From: Solirubrobacteraceae bacterium
GTDB lineage: Bacteria > Actinomycetota > Thermoleophilia > Solirubrobacterales > Solirubrobacteraceae
DNA length: 5,917 nt
Direction of reading: 5' to 3'
Assembly: GCA_025928415.1 (NCBI GenBank)
Contig: JAICJK010000180.1
Location: forward strand, 1-5,917
Part shown: positions 1 through 5,692 of the stretch, piece after piece
Position numbering within the stretch: the stretch's first letter is position 1
Layout: each line of letters starts with the position of its first letter
Program-made: the position numbers and the translations under genes
Notes under the pieces: generated by a model
The model's database searches: none
The model's input: only the letters and a program-made list of their open reading frames with translations
What the model was told of the DNA's origin: nothing

Positions 1-1231
1 ACACGACGCCGTGGCGCGGGGCGGTCCCGAACACCACGAAGTACATGAGCCGGATGGGCTGGAGCGCCATGTCGGCGCCCTCGCCGTCCCGGCGGATCCA
101 GCAATCCAGCGAGTAGCGTCCCGGCACGAGCTTGTTCTCGATCTCGCCCGCGAGCCGCACGCGCTCCCCCGGCGCCATGGTGCGCTCGTAGGCGCGGATC
201 AGGCCCGAGACCACGAGGCCCTCCTCGTTGAGGATGTGCAGCACGAAGGTCGGCTCGACGAGCTCCCGCGCCGCCTCGATCACGACGTCGAGCCGCATCG
301 GCAGGTTCTGCTCGATGTTCTGCACCAGGTCGCCGTCCCCGTTGCGGAGATGGGCGTGCACCACGCGGCCGTTGAGGTCGTAGAAGGCGGTCGCCTCGTC
401 CGACGGCACCGCCGCGTCCGTGCTGCCCTCGGCCGTCGTCCCGCCGAAGTTCAGGCGGTAGTAGCGCATCGCCGCGTCCTCCGGGTCGCCGATGAACTGC
501 ATCTCGCCGTCGTGCATGAGCATCGCGCGGTGGCACAGGGACTGGACCGTGGCCATGTCGTGGGTCACGAGCACGATCGTCTTGCCGGCCCGGCGCTTCT
601 CGTAGAAGACGTCCATGCACTTCTGCCCGAAGGCCGCGTCGCCGACCGCGAGGACCTCGTCGATGAGCATCACGTCGGCGTCGGCCTGCACCATGATGGC
701 GAAGGCCAGCCGCACGGTCATCCCCGACGAGTAGTTCTTCAGCTTGAGGTCGGCGAAGTCCCGCAGCTCGCCGAAGTCCAGCACGGCGTCGAGCCGGCGC
801 TGGGCCTCGCGGCGCGTGAGGCCCATCAGCACGCCGTTGAGCACGCAGTTCTCGCGCGAGGTCAGGTCGGGGTTGAAGCCGACGCCGAGCTCGATGAACG
901 GCGCGACCCGCCCCGCCATCCGGACCCGCCCGGAATCCGCGCGGTAGATGCTGGCCAGGATCTTCAGCAGCGTGCTCTTGCCCGAGCCGTTGCGCCCGAC
1001 GATCCCGAAGAACTCGCCCTGGTGGACGTCGAACGACACGTCCCTGACGGCCCGCAGGACGCGGTGGTCCGTCTGGCGGAACGGATGGGCGACGCGCTCC
1101 TTGAACGAGTCGACGCGCTGGTCGGGGATCCGGAACGTCTTGTCGATCCCGCGGGCCTCCACGACCACGTGTCCCGATCCCGCGCCCGTGCGGACTGAGC
1201 GGGCGGACGCCGGTGCGATGCTGTTGTTCAC
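1..1231 (-). CDS. Wzt/TagH-type polysaccharide ABC exporter ATPase (3' end cut by window edge)
   Basis: This is the ATP-hydrolysing subunit of an ABC-2 type exporter that moves a lipid-linked polysaccharide across the cytoplasmic membrane. About 410 residues are visible. Seen directly, numbering from GTG 1231: Walker A GRNGSGKST (79-87), the family-typical FIELGVGFNPDLTSREN stretch (112-128, Glu where most ABC ATPases have the Q-loop Gln), signature NYSSGM (166-171, the Wzt/TagH variant of LSGGQ), Walker B VMLIDE (187-192), D-loop AVGD and H-loop H224 in VTHDM. After DPEDAAMRYY (about 249-258) a second, beta-rich domain starts, with LHILNEEG, LVPGRYSLDCWI and RLMYFVVFG, resembling the Wzt C-terminal domain that binds exported glycan. 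An in-frame TGA at 1261-1259 leaves GTG 1231 as the most upstream start. GTG 1168, just before VVVEARGIDKTF, is the alternative, and neither has a strong ribosome site. The partner permease is not in the window. The ATPase assignment is firm; the glycan is unknown. Confidence 0.95.
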   Translation of the reverse strand, partial: MNNSIAPASARSVRTGAGSGHVVVEARGIDKTFRIPDQRVDSFKERVAHPFRQTDHRVLRAVRDVSFDVHQGEFFGIVGRNGSGKSTLLKILASIYRADSGRVRMAGRVAPFIELGVGFNPDLTSRENCVLNGVLMGLTRREAQRRLDAVLDFGELRDFADLKLKNYSSGMTVRLAFAIMVQADADVMLIDEVLAVGDAAFGQKCMDVFYEKRRAGKTIVLVTHDMATVQSLCHRAMLMHDGEMQFIGDPEDAAMRYYRLNFGGTTAEGSTDAAVPSDEATAFYDLNGRVVHAHLRNGDGDLVQNIEQNLPMRLDVVIEAARELVEPTFVLHILNEEGLVVSGLIRAYERTMAPGERVRLAGEIENKLVPGRYSLDCWIRRDGEGADMALQPIRLMYFVVFGTAPRHGVV

Positions 1232-1360
1232 GATGGAAGGGCCCCCATGCTTGAGGTGTCACGCAGCGGCGATCGGAAGCGTACCTGCTCGCCCGTAGGG
1301 ACCAGCCCGGTCCTCGGCCCCAGCCGGGCCGCCGGCGTATCGATCATCCCTGACGCGCGC

Positions 1361-1370
1361 AGGATACAGT
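1361..1370. promoter_or_regulatory. Possible bidirectional -10 core in the divergent region
   Basis: The 149-bp gap between the divergent exporter and GT-C genes is G+C-rich except for a short core. Read forward, 1365-1370 is TACAGT, a TANNNT -10 match ending 10 nt before ATG 1381. Read in reverse, 1366-1361 is TATCCT, also a TANNNT match, which would give the exporter gene a leader of roughly 120 nt. No convincing TTGACA-like -35 is visible for either direction. The element is inferred from pattern and position only. Another reverse candidate is TACGCT at 1283-1278. Confidence 0.35.
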
Positions 1371-1380
1371 CCTCGCTCCG

Positions 1381-3015
1381 ATGAACGCCCCGGCTTCCCA
1401 GGCGATCCCGGTCGAACGGGGAGGGCCCACCGCCTCCGCCGGCGCGACGGCCGGCCCGCGGGCGGCCGGCTGGGCGGTGCCGCTGGCCCTCGTGCTCCTG
1501 ACCGCCGTGGGGGCCGTCCTGCGGCTGGTCGTGGCCCACCAGTCCCTGTTCGGCGACGAGCTCTCGACCTACTGGATCATCACCCACCACGGCGGGCGGG
1601 GCGTGCTGTCGACGGTGCACTCGGACGCCGAGATCACGCCCCCGCTGTACTTCGTCCTCGGCTGGGCGACGACGCAGTTCGGGCACGCGCCCGAGCTCGT
1701 CCGGGCCCCGTCGCTGGTCGCGGGCATCGCCAGCATCCCGCTGATGTACGCCCTCGGGCTGCGTACCGTCGGGCGGCGGGCGGCGCTCACCGCCACCGCG
1801 CTGATGGCCGTCGCTCCGTTCCCGCTGTACTACTCGACGGAGGCTCGCGCCTACGGCCTGATGATGGCGCTCGTCATCGCGTCCACGCTGGCCCTGCTCC
1901 TGGCGGTCGACACCAGGAAGCTGCGGTGGTGGGCGCTCTATGCGGTCTGCTCCGCCGGCGCGATGTACGCCCACTACACCTGCGCGTTCGTCCTCGCGGT
2001 GCAGGCGCTGTGGGTGCTGTGGGCCCATCCCGTGGTGCGGCGGCAGGTCATCCTCGCCAACGTCGGCGCCGCGCTGCTGTTCGCCCCCTGGATCTCGGGC
2101 CTCCTCGCCGACTTCCGCTCGCCGACCACGAAGATCCTGTCCGCGCTGGCGCCATTCACGCCGCACGAGGTGCGCGCCTCCCTCGAGCATTGGGCCTACG
2201 GGTATCCCATCCACACGGACCTGCTCGGCTCCGACCTGCCCGGCACGCCGGCGCTGATCATGCTCGCGGTGGCGCTGGCCCTCGGCATCGCGGGCCTGGC
2301 CGCCCGTCTGGGTCGCGGCGCGAGCGGTGCCGCGCCGGCCCGCCTCGACCGCCGCATCGTCCTGGTCGTGGGCCTGGCGCTCGCGCTGCCTGTCGGGACC
2401 GTGGTCGTCAGCGCCGTCGGCACGAACCTCGTCTCGGCCCGCAACCTCGCGGCCTCCTGGCCGGGGCTGGCGCTGTTGCTCGCGGCGGTGCTGGCCGCCG
2501 CGCCGGCGAGGCTGCGGCTTGTCGCGCCCGTGCTGGCCGTCGCGGCGTTCGCCGTCGGCGGCGTGAAGCTGCTCACGGATCCGTTCCAGCGACCCGACGT
2601 CCGCGGCGCCGCGGACCTGATCGAGCAGGACGGCGGCCCGAGGCCCGTCGTGCTCGACCAGACCGGGTTCCTCAGCCCGGGGCCGCTCAGCGCGCTCGAC
2701 CCGTTCCTGGAGAAGCCCGGCCCGATCGTGATCCGGTCCGAGGCGCCGGCCGAACGCGACCATCCGTTCACGATCGCCGATCCGGTCGTGACGATCTCGC
2801 AGGCCTTCGCTCAGGCTGGAGCCGCCGCTGCCGGCCGGCCGATCTGGGTGGTGGGGAACCGCTTCCCCAACAGCGCGCTGCTCAAGCTGGGAGCGGCGAA
2901 GCTCAAGGCTGCCCGGAGCAGCGTCCACGTGCCCGCGGGCTACCGCGTCGTCCGCCGGCAGTCCTGGCCGGGCGTCGTCGAGACGCAGCTGACGGAGTAC
3001 GCCCGGCGCCCCTAG
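1381..3015 (+). CDS. Multi-pass GT-C (GT39/ArnT-like) glycosyltransferase
   Basis: This is probably an integral-membrane transferase that takes a sugar from a polyprenyl-phosphate donor on the outer face of the cytoplasmic membrane and adds it to a glycan, lipid or protein. It has 544 residues. After a short Ala/Gly/Pro-rich N-terminus, the first membrane helix is about 32-51. It is followed by FGDE (57-60), the acidic pair expected in the first extracytoplasmic loop of this superfamily. ITPPLYFVLGW (85-95) and YYSTEARAYGL (150-160) are also typical. Further hydrophobic helices lie at about 111-127, 134-149, 158-176, 183-197, 199-214, 223-240, 290-309, 327-347, 359-375 and 379-397. A soluble tail of about 145 residues follows from DVRGAADLIEQ. 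An in-frame TGA at 1351-1353 with no start codon before 1381 fixes the ATG. No ribosome site lies at normal distance (AGGA at 1361-1364 is 16 nt away), so a leaderless message is possible. The family is clear; donor and acceptor are not. The gene stands alone and converges on the methyltransferase gene. Confidence 0.9.
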   Translation: MNAPASQAIPVERGGPTASAGATAGPRAAGWAVPLALVLLTAVGAVLRLVVAHQSLFGDELSTYWIITHHGGRGVLSTVHSDAEITPPLYFVLGWATTQFGHAPELVRAPSLVAGIASIPLMYALGLRTVGRRAALTATALMAVAPFPLYYSTEARAYGLMMALVIASTLALLLAVDTRKLRWWALYAVCSAGAMYAHYTCAFVLAVQALWVLWAHPVVRRQVILANVGAALLFAPWISGLLADFRSPTTKILSALAPFTPHEVRASLEHWAYGYPIHTDLLGSDLPGTPALIMLAVALALGIAGLAARLGRGASGAAPARLDRRIVLVVGLALALPVGTVVVSAVGTNLVSARNLAASWPGLALLLAAVLAAAPARLRLVAPVLAVAAFAVGGVKLLTDPFQRPDVRGAADLIEQDGGPRPVVLDQTGFLSPGPLSALDPFLEKPGPIVIRSEAPAERDHPFTIADPVVTISQAFAQAGAAAAGRPIWVVGNRFPNSALLKLGAAKLKAARSSVHVPAGYRVVRRQSWPGVVETQLTEYARRP

Positions 3016-3039
3016 GCGCGGCCCGCCGCCGGACTCCGC

Positions 3040-3738
3040 TCAGGCCGCGGCGGCCGGCTTGGTCGCCAGCACGACGTTGTGGGCGCCGAGGAAGCGGATG
3101 AGCGGCGTGCGCTCGACCGCATGCTCCACACCGGCGGCGAGGCGCAGCGCCGCGGGCGGCGTGAAGTCGGGGACCATCCCGAGCTGGTCGGCGGACAGGA
3201 CCTCGGCACCCGCGCCCCTGAGGCCGTCGAGCACCTCGTTCTCTGGGATCAGCCGCTCCTCGCCCGTGTCCTGCGGCACCCGCGCCATCAGATTGCTCCA
3301 GTAGGGGTTGCGCGGGTTGTGGTCCCAGACGACCACACGGCCCCCGGGCCGCGCGACGCGCACCATCTCGCCGAGCGTGCGCCGGACGTCGGCCGCGTCG
3401 GCGATGTGGTGCAGCGCCGCGACCGTGAGCACCAGGTCGAAGGCATCGTCCTCGAACGGCAGCGAGGTGCCCGAGGCCTCGACGGCCGCGACCGACGGCG
3501 CGTCCCGCCGCATGACGTCGAGCATCCCGGCCGAGGGATCGGCGCCCGTCATGTCGTAGCCGGCCGCGGCCAGCCTGGCCGCGAGCACGCCCGTCCCGCA
3601 GCCCACGTCCAGACCCCTGCCGCGCGGGCAGCGCTCGATCACGTACTGCGTCCGCTTGCGGAGGTAGTGCTCGACGACGTGCGCGGGGAGCGACTCGTCG
3701 TACTCGTCGGCGATCAGGTCAAAGTGGGAGCTTGTCAT
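3040..3738 (-). CDS. Class I SAM-dependent methyltransferase (Methyltransf_11-like)
   Basis: This is a cytoplasmic 232-residue enzyme that transfers a methyl group from S-adenosylmethionine to an unknown acceptor. The N-terminus HFDLIADEYDESLP is typical of small Rossmann methyltransferases. Motif I is LDVGCGTGVLAARL (43-56), with the acidic residue ending strand 2 at D67 in GADPS. ASGTSLPFEDDAFDLV (88-103) covers the adenine-contacting and strand-4 region, ALHHIAD follows, and VRVARPGGRVVVWDHNP (126-142) is the strand-5 region. The ATG lies inside the end of the upstream GT2 gene (20-bp overlap), so the two are surely co-transcribed and probably translationally coupled. GAGG sits only 3 nt before the ATG. 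The gene ends 24 bp from the convergent GT-C gene. From context, methylation of a sugar in the surface glycan or capping of its end is plausible. Sequence alone does not exclude a lipid or quinone-like substrate. Confidence 0.92.
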   Translation of the reverse strand: MTSSHFDLIADEYDESLPAHVVEHYLRKRTQYVIERCPRGRGLDVGCGTGVLAARLAAAGYDMTGADPSAGMLDVMRRDAPSVAAVEASGTSLPFEDDAFDLVLTVAALHHIADAADVRRTLGEMVRVARPGGRVVVWDHNPRNPYWSNLMARVPQDTGEERLIPENEVLDGLRGAGAEVLSADQLGMVPDFTPPAALRLAAGVEHAVERTPLIRFLGAHNVVLATKPAAAA

Positions 3739-4504
3739 GGGCCTCGTCGGTGATGGGGGAGCGGGGCGGGACCATGGAGGCCGACCGCCCGAACCGGCGT
3801 GGCGTCGCGCGCGTGAACCGGAAGACCATCTGGATCATCCGCAGGCCCACCTGGACCGCGAGGATCCGCTTGCCCGTGACCGACGAGACGCCGACGCGCG
3901 GCAGGTAGTTCACGGGCACCTCGACGAAGCGCGCGCCCGAGGTGATCGTGAGCAGCATGATCTCCACGCCGGCGTGGCTGCCGCCCACGCGCATGTGCCC
4001 CGCGACATGCTCGGCGATGTGCCGGTGCAGCACGCGGTAGGTGCAGCCGACGTCGCTGAGGTGGCTCGTGTTCAGCAGGACTTCGATCATCTTGGCCACG
4101 GCCCAGTTGCCCCAGCGTAGGAACCAGTCCATGTTCGCGTCGGCCCAGATCATCTCCCGGGTCGTGCGCGTGCCGAAGACCACGTCGCACTCGTCGCTGT
4201 AGACGAGCAGCTTGGAGATGTCGGCGGGTAGGAAGGTGCCGTCGGGCTCGGCGAGGACGATGAGGTCGCCGCTGGCCTCGACCAGCCCCCGCCGGGTCGC
4301 GTGCCCGTAGCCCTGCAGCGGCTCGTGGACCAGTCGCGCAGCGGTCTTGCGGACCTCCTCGACGGTTCCGGCCTGCGCATTGTTGTCGACCACGAGGACC
4401 TCGTCGACGATCCCTGTCGCGAGGAAGCCCTCGATCACGCCGCGGATGGAGTCCCGCTCGGCGTAGGTCATGAGCACGACGGACACTGTTTTTCCGTTCC
4501 ACAT
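3719..4504 (-). CDS. GT2 glycosyltransferase, dolichyl-phosphate mannose/glucose synthase-like
   Basis: This is a cytoplasmic, probably membrane-associated, 261-residue GT-A enzyme. It likely transfers a sugar from a nucleotide donor to polyprenyl phosphate, which could supply a lipid-linked donor for a GT-C transferase. Seen: VSVVLMTYAERDSI (7-20), the nucleotide-binding strand VDEVLVVDNNA (33-43), GYGHATRRGLVEASGD (65-80), then LAEPDGTFLPADI (84-96) at the place of the DxD metal motif. Here the first acid is Glu (E86-P87-D88). SDVGCTYRVLH (150-160) matches the conserved Asp segment of the family, and VEVPVNYLPRVGVSSVTG (194-211) is the usual end of the domain. A helical stretch at 214-231 and a basic tail (TRATPRRFGR) follow, with no clear pair of C-terminal membrane helices. 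The start has a good ribosome site. The stop overlaps the methyltransferase gene by 20 bp. The family is confident; sugar specificity cannot be read. Confidence 0.92.
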   Translation of the reverse strand: MWNGKTVSVVLMTYAERDSIRGVIEGFLATGIVDEVLVVDNNAQAGTVEEVRKTAARLVHEPLQGYGHATRRGLVEASGDLIVLAEPDGTFLPADISKLLVYSDECDVVFGTRTTREMIWADANMDWFLRWGNWAVAKMIEVLLNTSHLSDVGCTYRVLHRHIAEHVAGHMRVGGSHAGVEIMLLTITSGARFVEVPVNYLPRVGVSSVTGKRILAVQVGLRMIQMVFRFTRATPRRFGRSASMVPPRSPITDEAHDKLPL

Positions 4505-4510
4505 CCGCTG

Positions 4511-4517
4511 CCCCTTC
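4511..4517 (-). promoter_or_regulatory. Strong ribosome binding site for the GT2 gene
   Basis: On the minus strand GAAGGGG lies 6 nt before ATG 4504. It is the clearest Shine-Dalgarno site in the window and supports that start. It contrasts with the plus-strand genes at 1381 and 4657, which lack one. Confidence 0.7.
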
Positions 4518-4541
4518 CCGATCGCCCCCGTGCGGCGGCGC

Positions 4542-4547
4542 AGTCTA
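4542..4547 (-). promoter_or_regulatory. Candidate -10 element for the GT2-methyltransferase operon
   Basis: On the minus strand the sequence reads TAGACT, a TANNNT match in otherwise G+C-rich DNA. Transcription would start near 4535 and give a leader of about 30 nt that contains the GAAGGGG ribosome site. No matching -35 is visible at 16-18 bp, so this rests on position and local AT content. Confidence 0.35.
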
Positions 4548-4607
4548 ACCGCTTCCCGGCGTCACCTCCGCCCGAGGCGCCCCCGTGCGCGCGCTGGCGC
4601 GGGCACT

Positions 4608-4613
4608 TACACT
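4608..4613 (+). promoter_or_regulatory. Candidate -10 element for the StrF-like gene pair
   Basis: TACACT matches TANNNT and ends 8 nt before ATG 4622, the start of a 12-codon open frame that overlaps the glycosyltransferase start. The arrangement resembles TACAGT before ATG 1381 and would give a leaderless or nearly leaderless message. No clear -35 is seen. It lies within the 152-bp divergent gap 4505-4656, which holds no other gene. Confidence 0.35.
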
Positions 4614-4621
4614 TCCGCGCC

Positions 4622-4660
4622 ATGCACGCTGCACCACGGCTGGCAACGCGTTCGCGATGA
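4622..4660 (+). other. Possible 12-codon leader open frame coupled to the StrF-like gene
   Basis: The frame reads MHAAPRLATRSR and stops at TGA 4658-4660, which overlaps ATG 4657 of the next gene as ATGA. It begins 8 nt after a -10-like TACACT, so it could be the first open frame on a leaderless message and deliver ribosomes to the downstream start, which has no visible ribosome site. The peptide resembles nothing I recognise. The TGA arises automatically because the next protein starts Met-Ile (ATGATC), so chance is a real alternative. Confidence 0.22.
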
Positions 4661-5619
4661 TCGCGTTCGGCACCGCGATCACCAAGCCGGACGTCTTCCG
4701 TGCGTGCGCCGAGCCGGGCCTGCGGCGCGCGACCGAGGAGGACTCGCAGATCTTCGCGTCGGAGTCGAGCGGTTCGCTGTTCAGCGCCTACAACGCGATC
4801 ATCGACAAGGCCGCGGCCCTCGACGACCTCGAGGCCCTGGTCCTCGTCCACCAGGACGCCGAGATCGTCGACCCGGACTTCTGCGCCAAGGTCCGCGACG
4901 TCCTCAGCGACCCGGAGGTCGGCGTCGTCGGGTGCGTCGGCGCCGTCGGGGTGCGGAGCATCGCCTGGTGGGAGGGGTCGGTCACGCTCGCCTCGTTCAT
5001 CCACCGCTACGGGGAGCACGGCGGCGGCGACCTGCCCGCGTTCTCGTGGGCCTGGGACGAGGCGCCGCCCTACGCCCGCCTCGGCGAGGTCGACACGCTC
5101 GACGGCTTCCTGCTGGTGCTGTCGCCGTGGACGGTCGAGAACATCCGCTTCGACGAGTCGCTGGGTCAGCTCCACGGCTACGACCTCGACTTCTGCCTGC
5201 AGGTGCGCGCCGCGGGCCGCAGGGTCGTCACCGCCGACTTCCGCGCCATCCACAACCACTCGCTCACGCTCGTGAGCGACACGGAGGGATGGATCGACGC
5301 CCACATCAAGGTCGCCAAGAAGTGGGACGGGCGCATCCCGGGCATCGGTGCCGGCGCCGGGACGTGGCGGCAGCGGGCGCTGCGGGCCGAGGCCGAGCGG
5401 GACGCTGCGCGCGTCGTCGGCTACTCGAACTCGCTGGAGACCCACGCGCGCGTCGCCGAGCTCGAGCGGGCCATCGAGGCGGCCCGGGAGAGCATCTCGT
5501 GGCGGATGACCGCCCCGCTCAGGACGCTGAACAAGTCGCGCCGGGCCGCCGGCCGCCGCGCACGGCGCCCGGTGGCGCCGCCTCTGGCCGGAACCCACGG
5601 CGGCAGCCGACCGCAGTAG
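4657..5619 (+). CDS. StrF-like glycosyltransferase (Glyco_tranf_2_5 type) with coiled-coil tail, copy 1
   Basis: This is a cytoplasmic 320-residue GT-A family transferase, probably adding a sugar to a surface glycan from a nucleotide donor. The catalytic domain spans about 1-225. It opens with MIAFGTAITKP, then SLFSAYNAIIDKA (40-52), the DxD-like metal site VHQDAEI (64-70), VGCVGAVGVRSIAWWEG (91-107), VDTLDGFLLVLSP (145-157), and FDESLGQLHGYDLDFCLQVR (165-184) holding the probable catalytic acids. IHNHSLT (198-204) follows. Residues about 237-300 are charged and helical, likely coiled coil, ending in ESISWRMTAPLRTLNKSRR. The SWR-TAPLR motif is one I associate with tails of polysaccharide glycosyltransferases. 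An in-frame GTG at 4585 would add 24 residues, but it lies upstream of the likely promoter, and copy 2 matches from MIAFG exactly, so ATG 4657 is preferred. No clear ribosome site precedes it. It is divergent from the GT2-methyltransferase operon and followed by its paralog 69 bp later. Confidence 0.88.
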   Translation: MIAFGTAITKPDVFRACAEPGLRRATEEDSQIFASESSGSLFSAYNAIIDKAAALDDLEALVLVHQDAEIVDPDFCAKVRDVLSDPEVGVVGCVGAVGVRSIAWWEGSVTLASFIHRYGEHGGGDLPAFSWAWDEAPPYARLGEVDTLDGFLLVLSPWTVENIRFDESLGQLHGYDLDFCLQVRAAGRRVVTADFRAIHNHSLTLVSDTEGWIDAHIKVAKKWDGRIPGIGAGAGTWRQRALRAEAERDAARVVGYSNSLETHARVAELERAIEAARESISWRMTAPLRTLNKSRRAAGRRARRPVAPPLAGTHGGSRPQ

Positions 5620-5644
5620 CAACGACGAACCGGAGCACGGACGC

Positions 5645-5692
5645 ATGGTCAGGACGTACACGCACTCGCGGCCGCAGGGGCGCTCGGGATGA
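5645..5692 (+). other. Possible 15-codon leader open frame coupled to the second StrF-like gene
   Basis: The frame reads MVRTYTHSRPQGRSG. It has GGAG (5632-5635) 9 nt before its ATG, and its TGA at 5690-5692 overlaps the next gene's ATG as ATGA. The same layout precedes copy 1, but the peptides are not alike. Translation is plausible because of the ribosome site. It may equally be an accident of the short spacer and the Met-Ile start. Confidence 0.25.
5676..5680 (+). promoter_or_regulatory. Ribosome binding site for the second StrF-like gene
   Basis: AGGGG lies 8 nt before ATG 5689. The frame is open back to the TAG of copy 1 at 5617-5619 but holds no ATG, GTG or TTG before 5689, so this start is effectively fixed. 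Confidence 0.55.

Noticed and set aside
11..1198. 395-codon open frame on the plus strand
   Set aside because: It lies opposite the exporter gene, whose Walker A, signature, Walker B and H-loop all read correctly on the minus strand. The plus-strand product is a low-complexity string of His, Arg, Asp and Val typical of an antisense shadow in G+C-rich DNA.
1228..2928. 566-codon open frame on the minus strand opposite the GT-C gene
   Set aside because: The product is Arg/Gly/Gln/Asp-rich with no domain, while the plus strand encodes a clear multi-pass membrane enzyme. It is a composition artefact.
3021..3058. G+C-rich inverted repeat between the convergent genes (gccgcc pairing with ggcggc, extended by gcc/ggc past one mismatch)
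   Set aside because: The stem is interrupted, has an 18-nt loop, runs into the methyltransferase coding end and has no T-run on either strand. In such G+C-rich DNA it is likely chance, so I do not call a terminator.
1926..3101. 391-codon plus-strand frame overlapping the GT-C gene
   Set aside because: Its Arg/Pro/Ala-rich product is a frame-shifted reading of the GT-C gene with no recognisable motif.
4585..4656. GTG 4585 as the start of the first StrF-like gene, adding 24 residues
   Set aside because: The extra residues (MRALARALTLPRH...) have no match in copy 2, whose similarity starts at MIAFG, and the start would lie upstream of the likely -10 element.
4468..5661. 397-codon minus-strand frame opposite the StrF-like gene
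   Set aside because: Low-complexity antisense shadow. The plus strand has family motifs and a matching paralog downstream.
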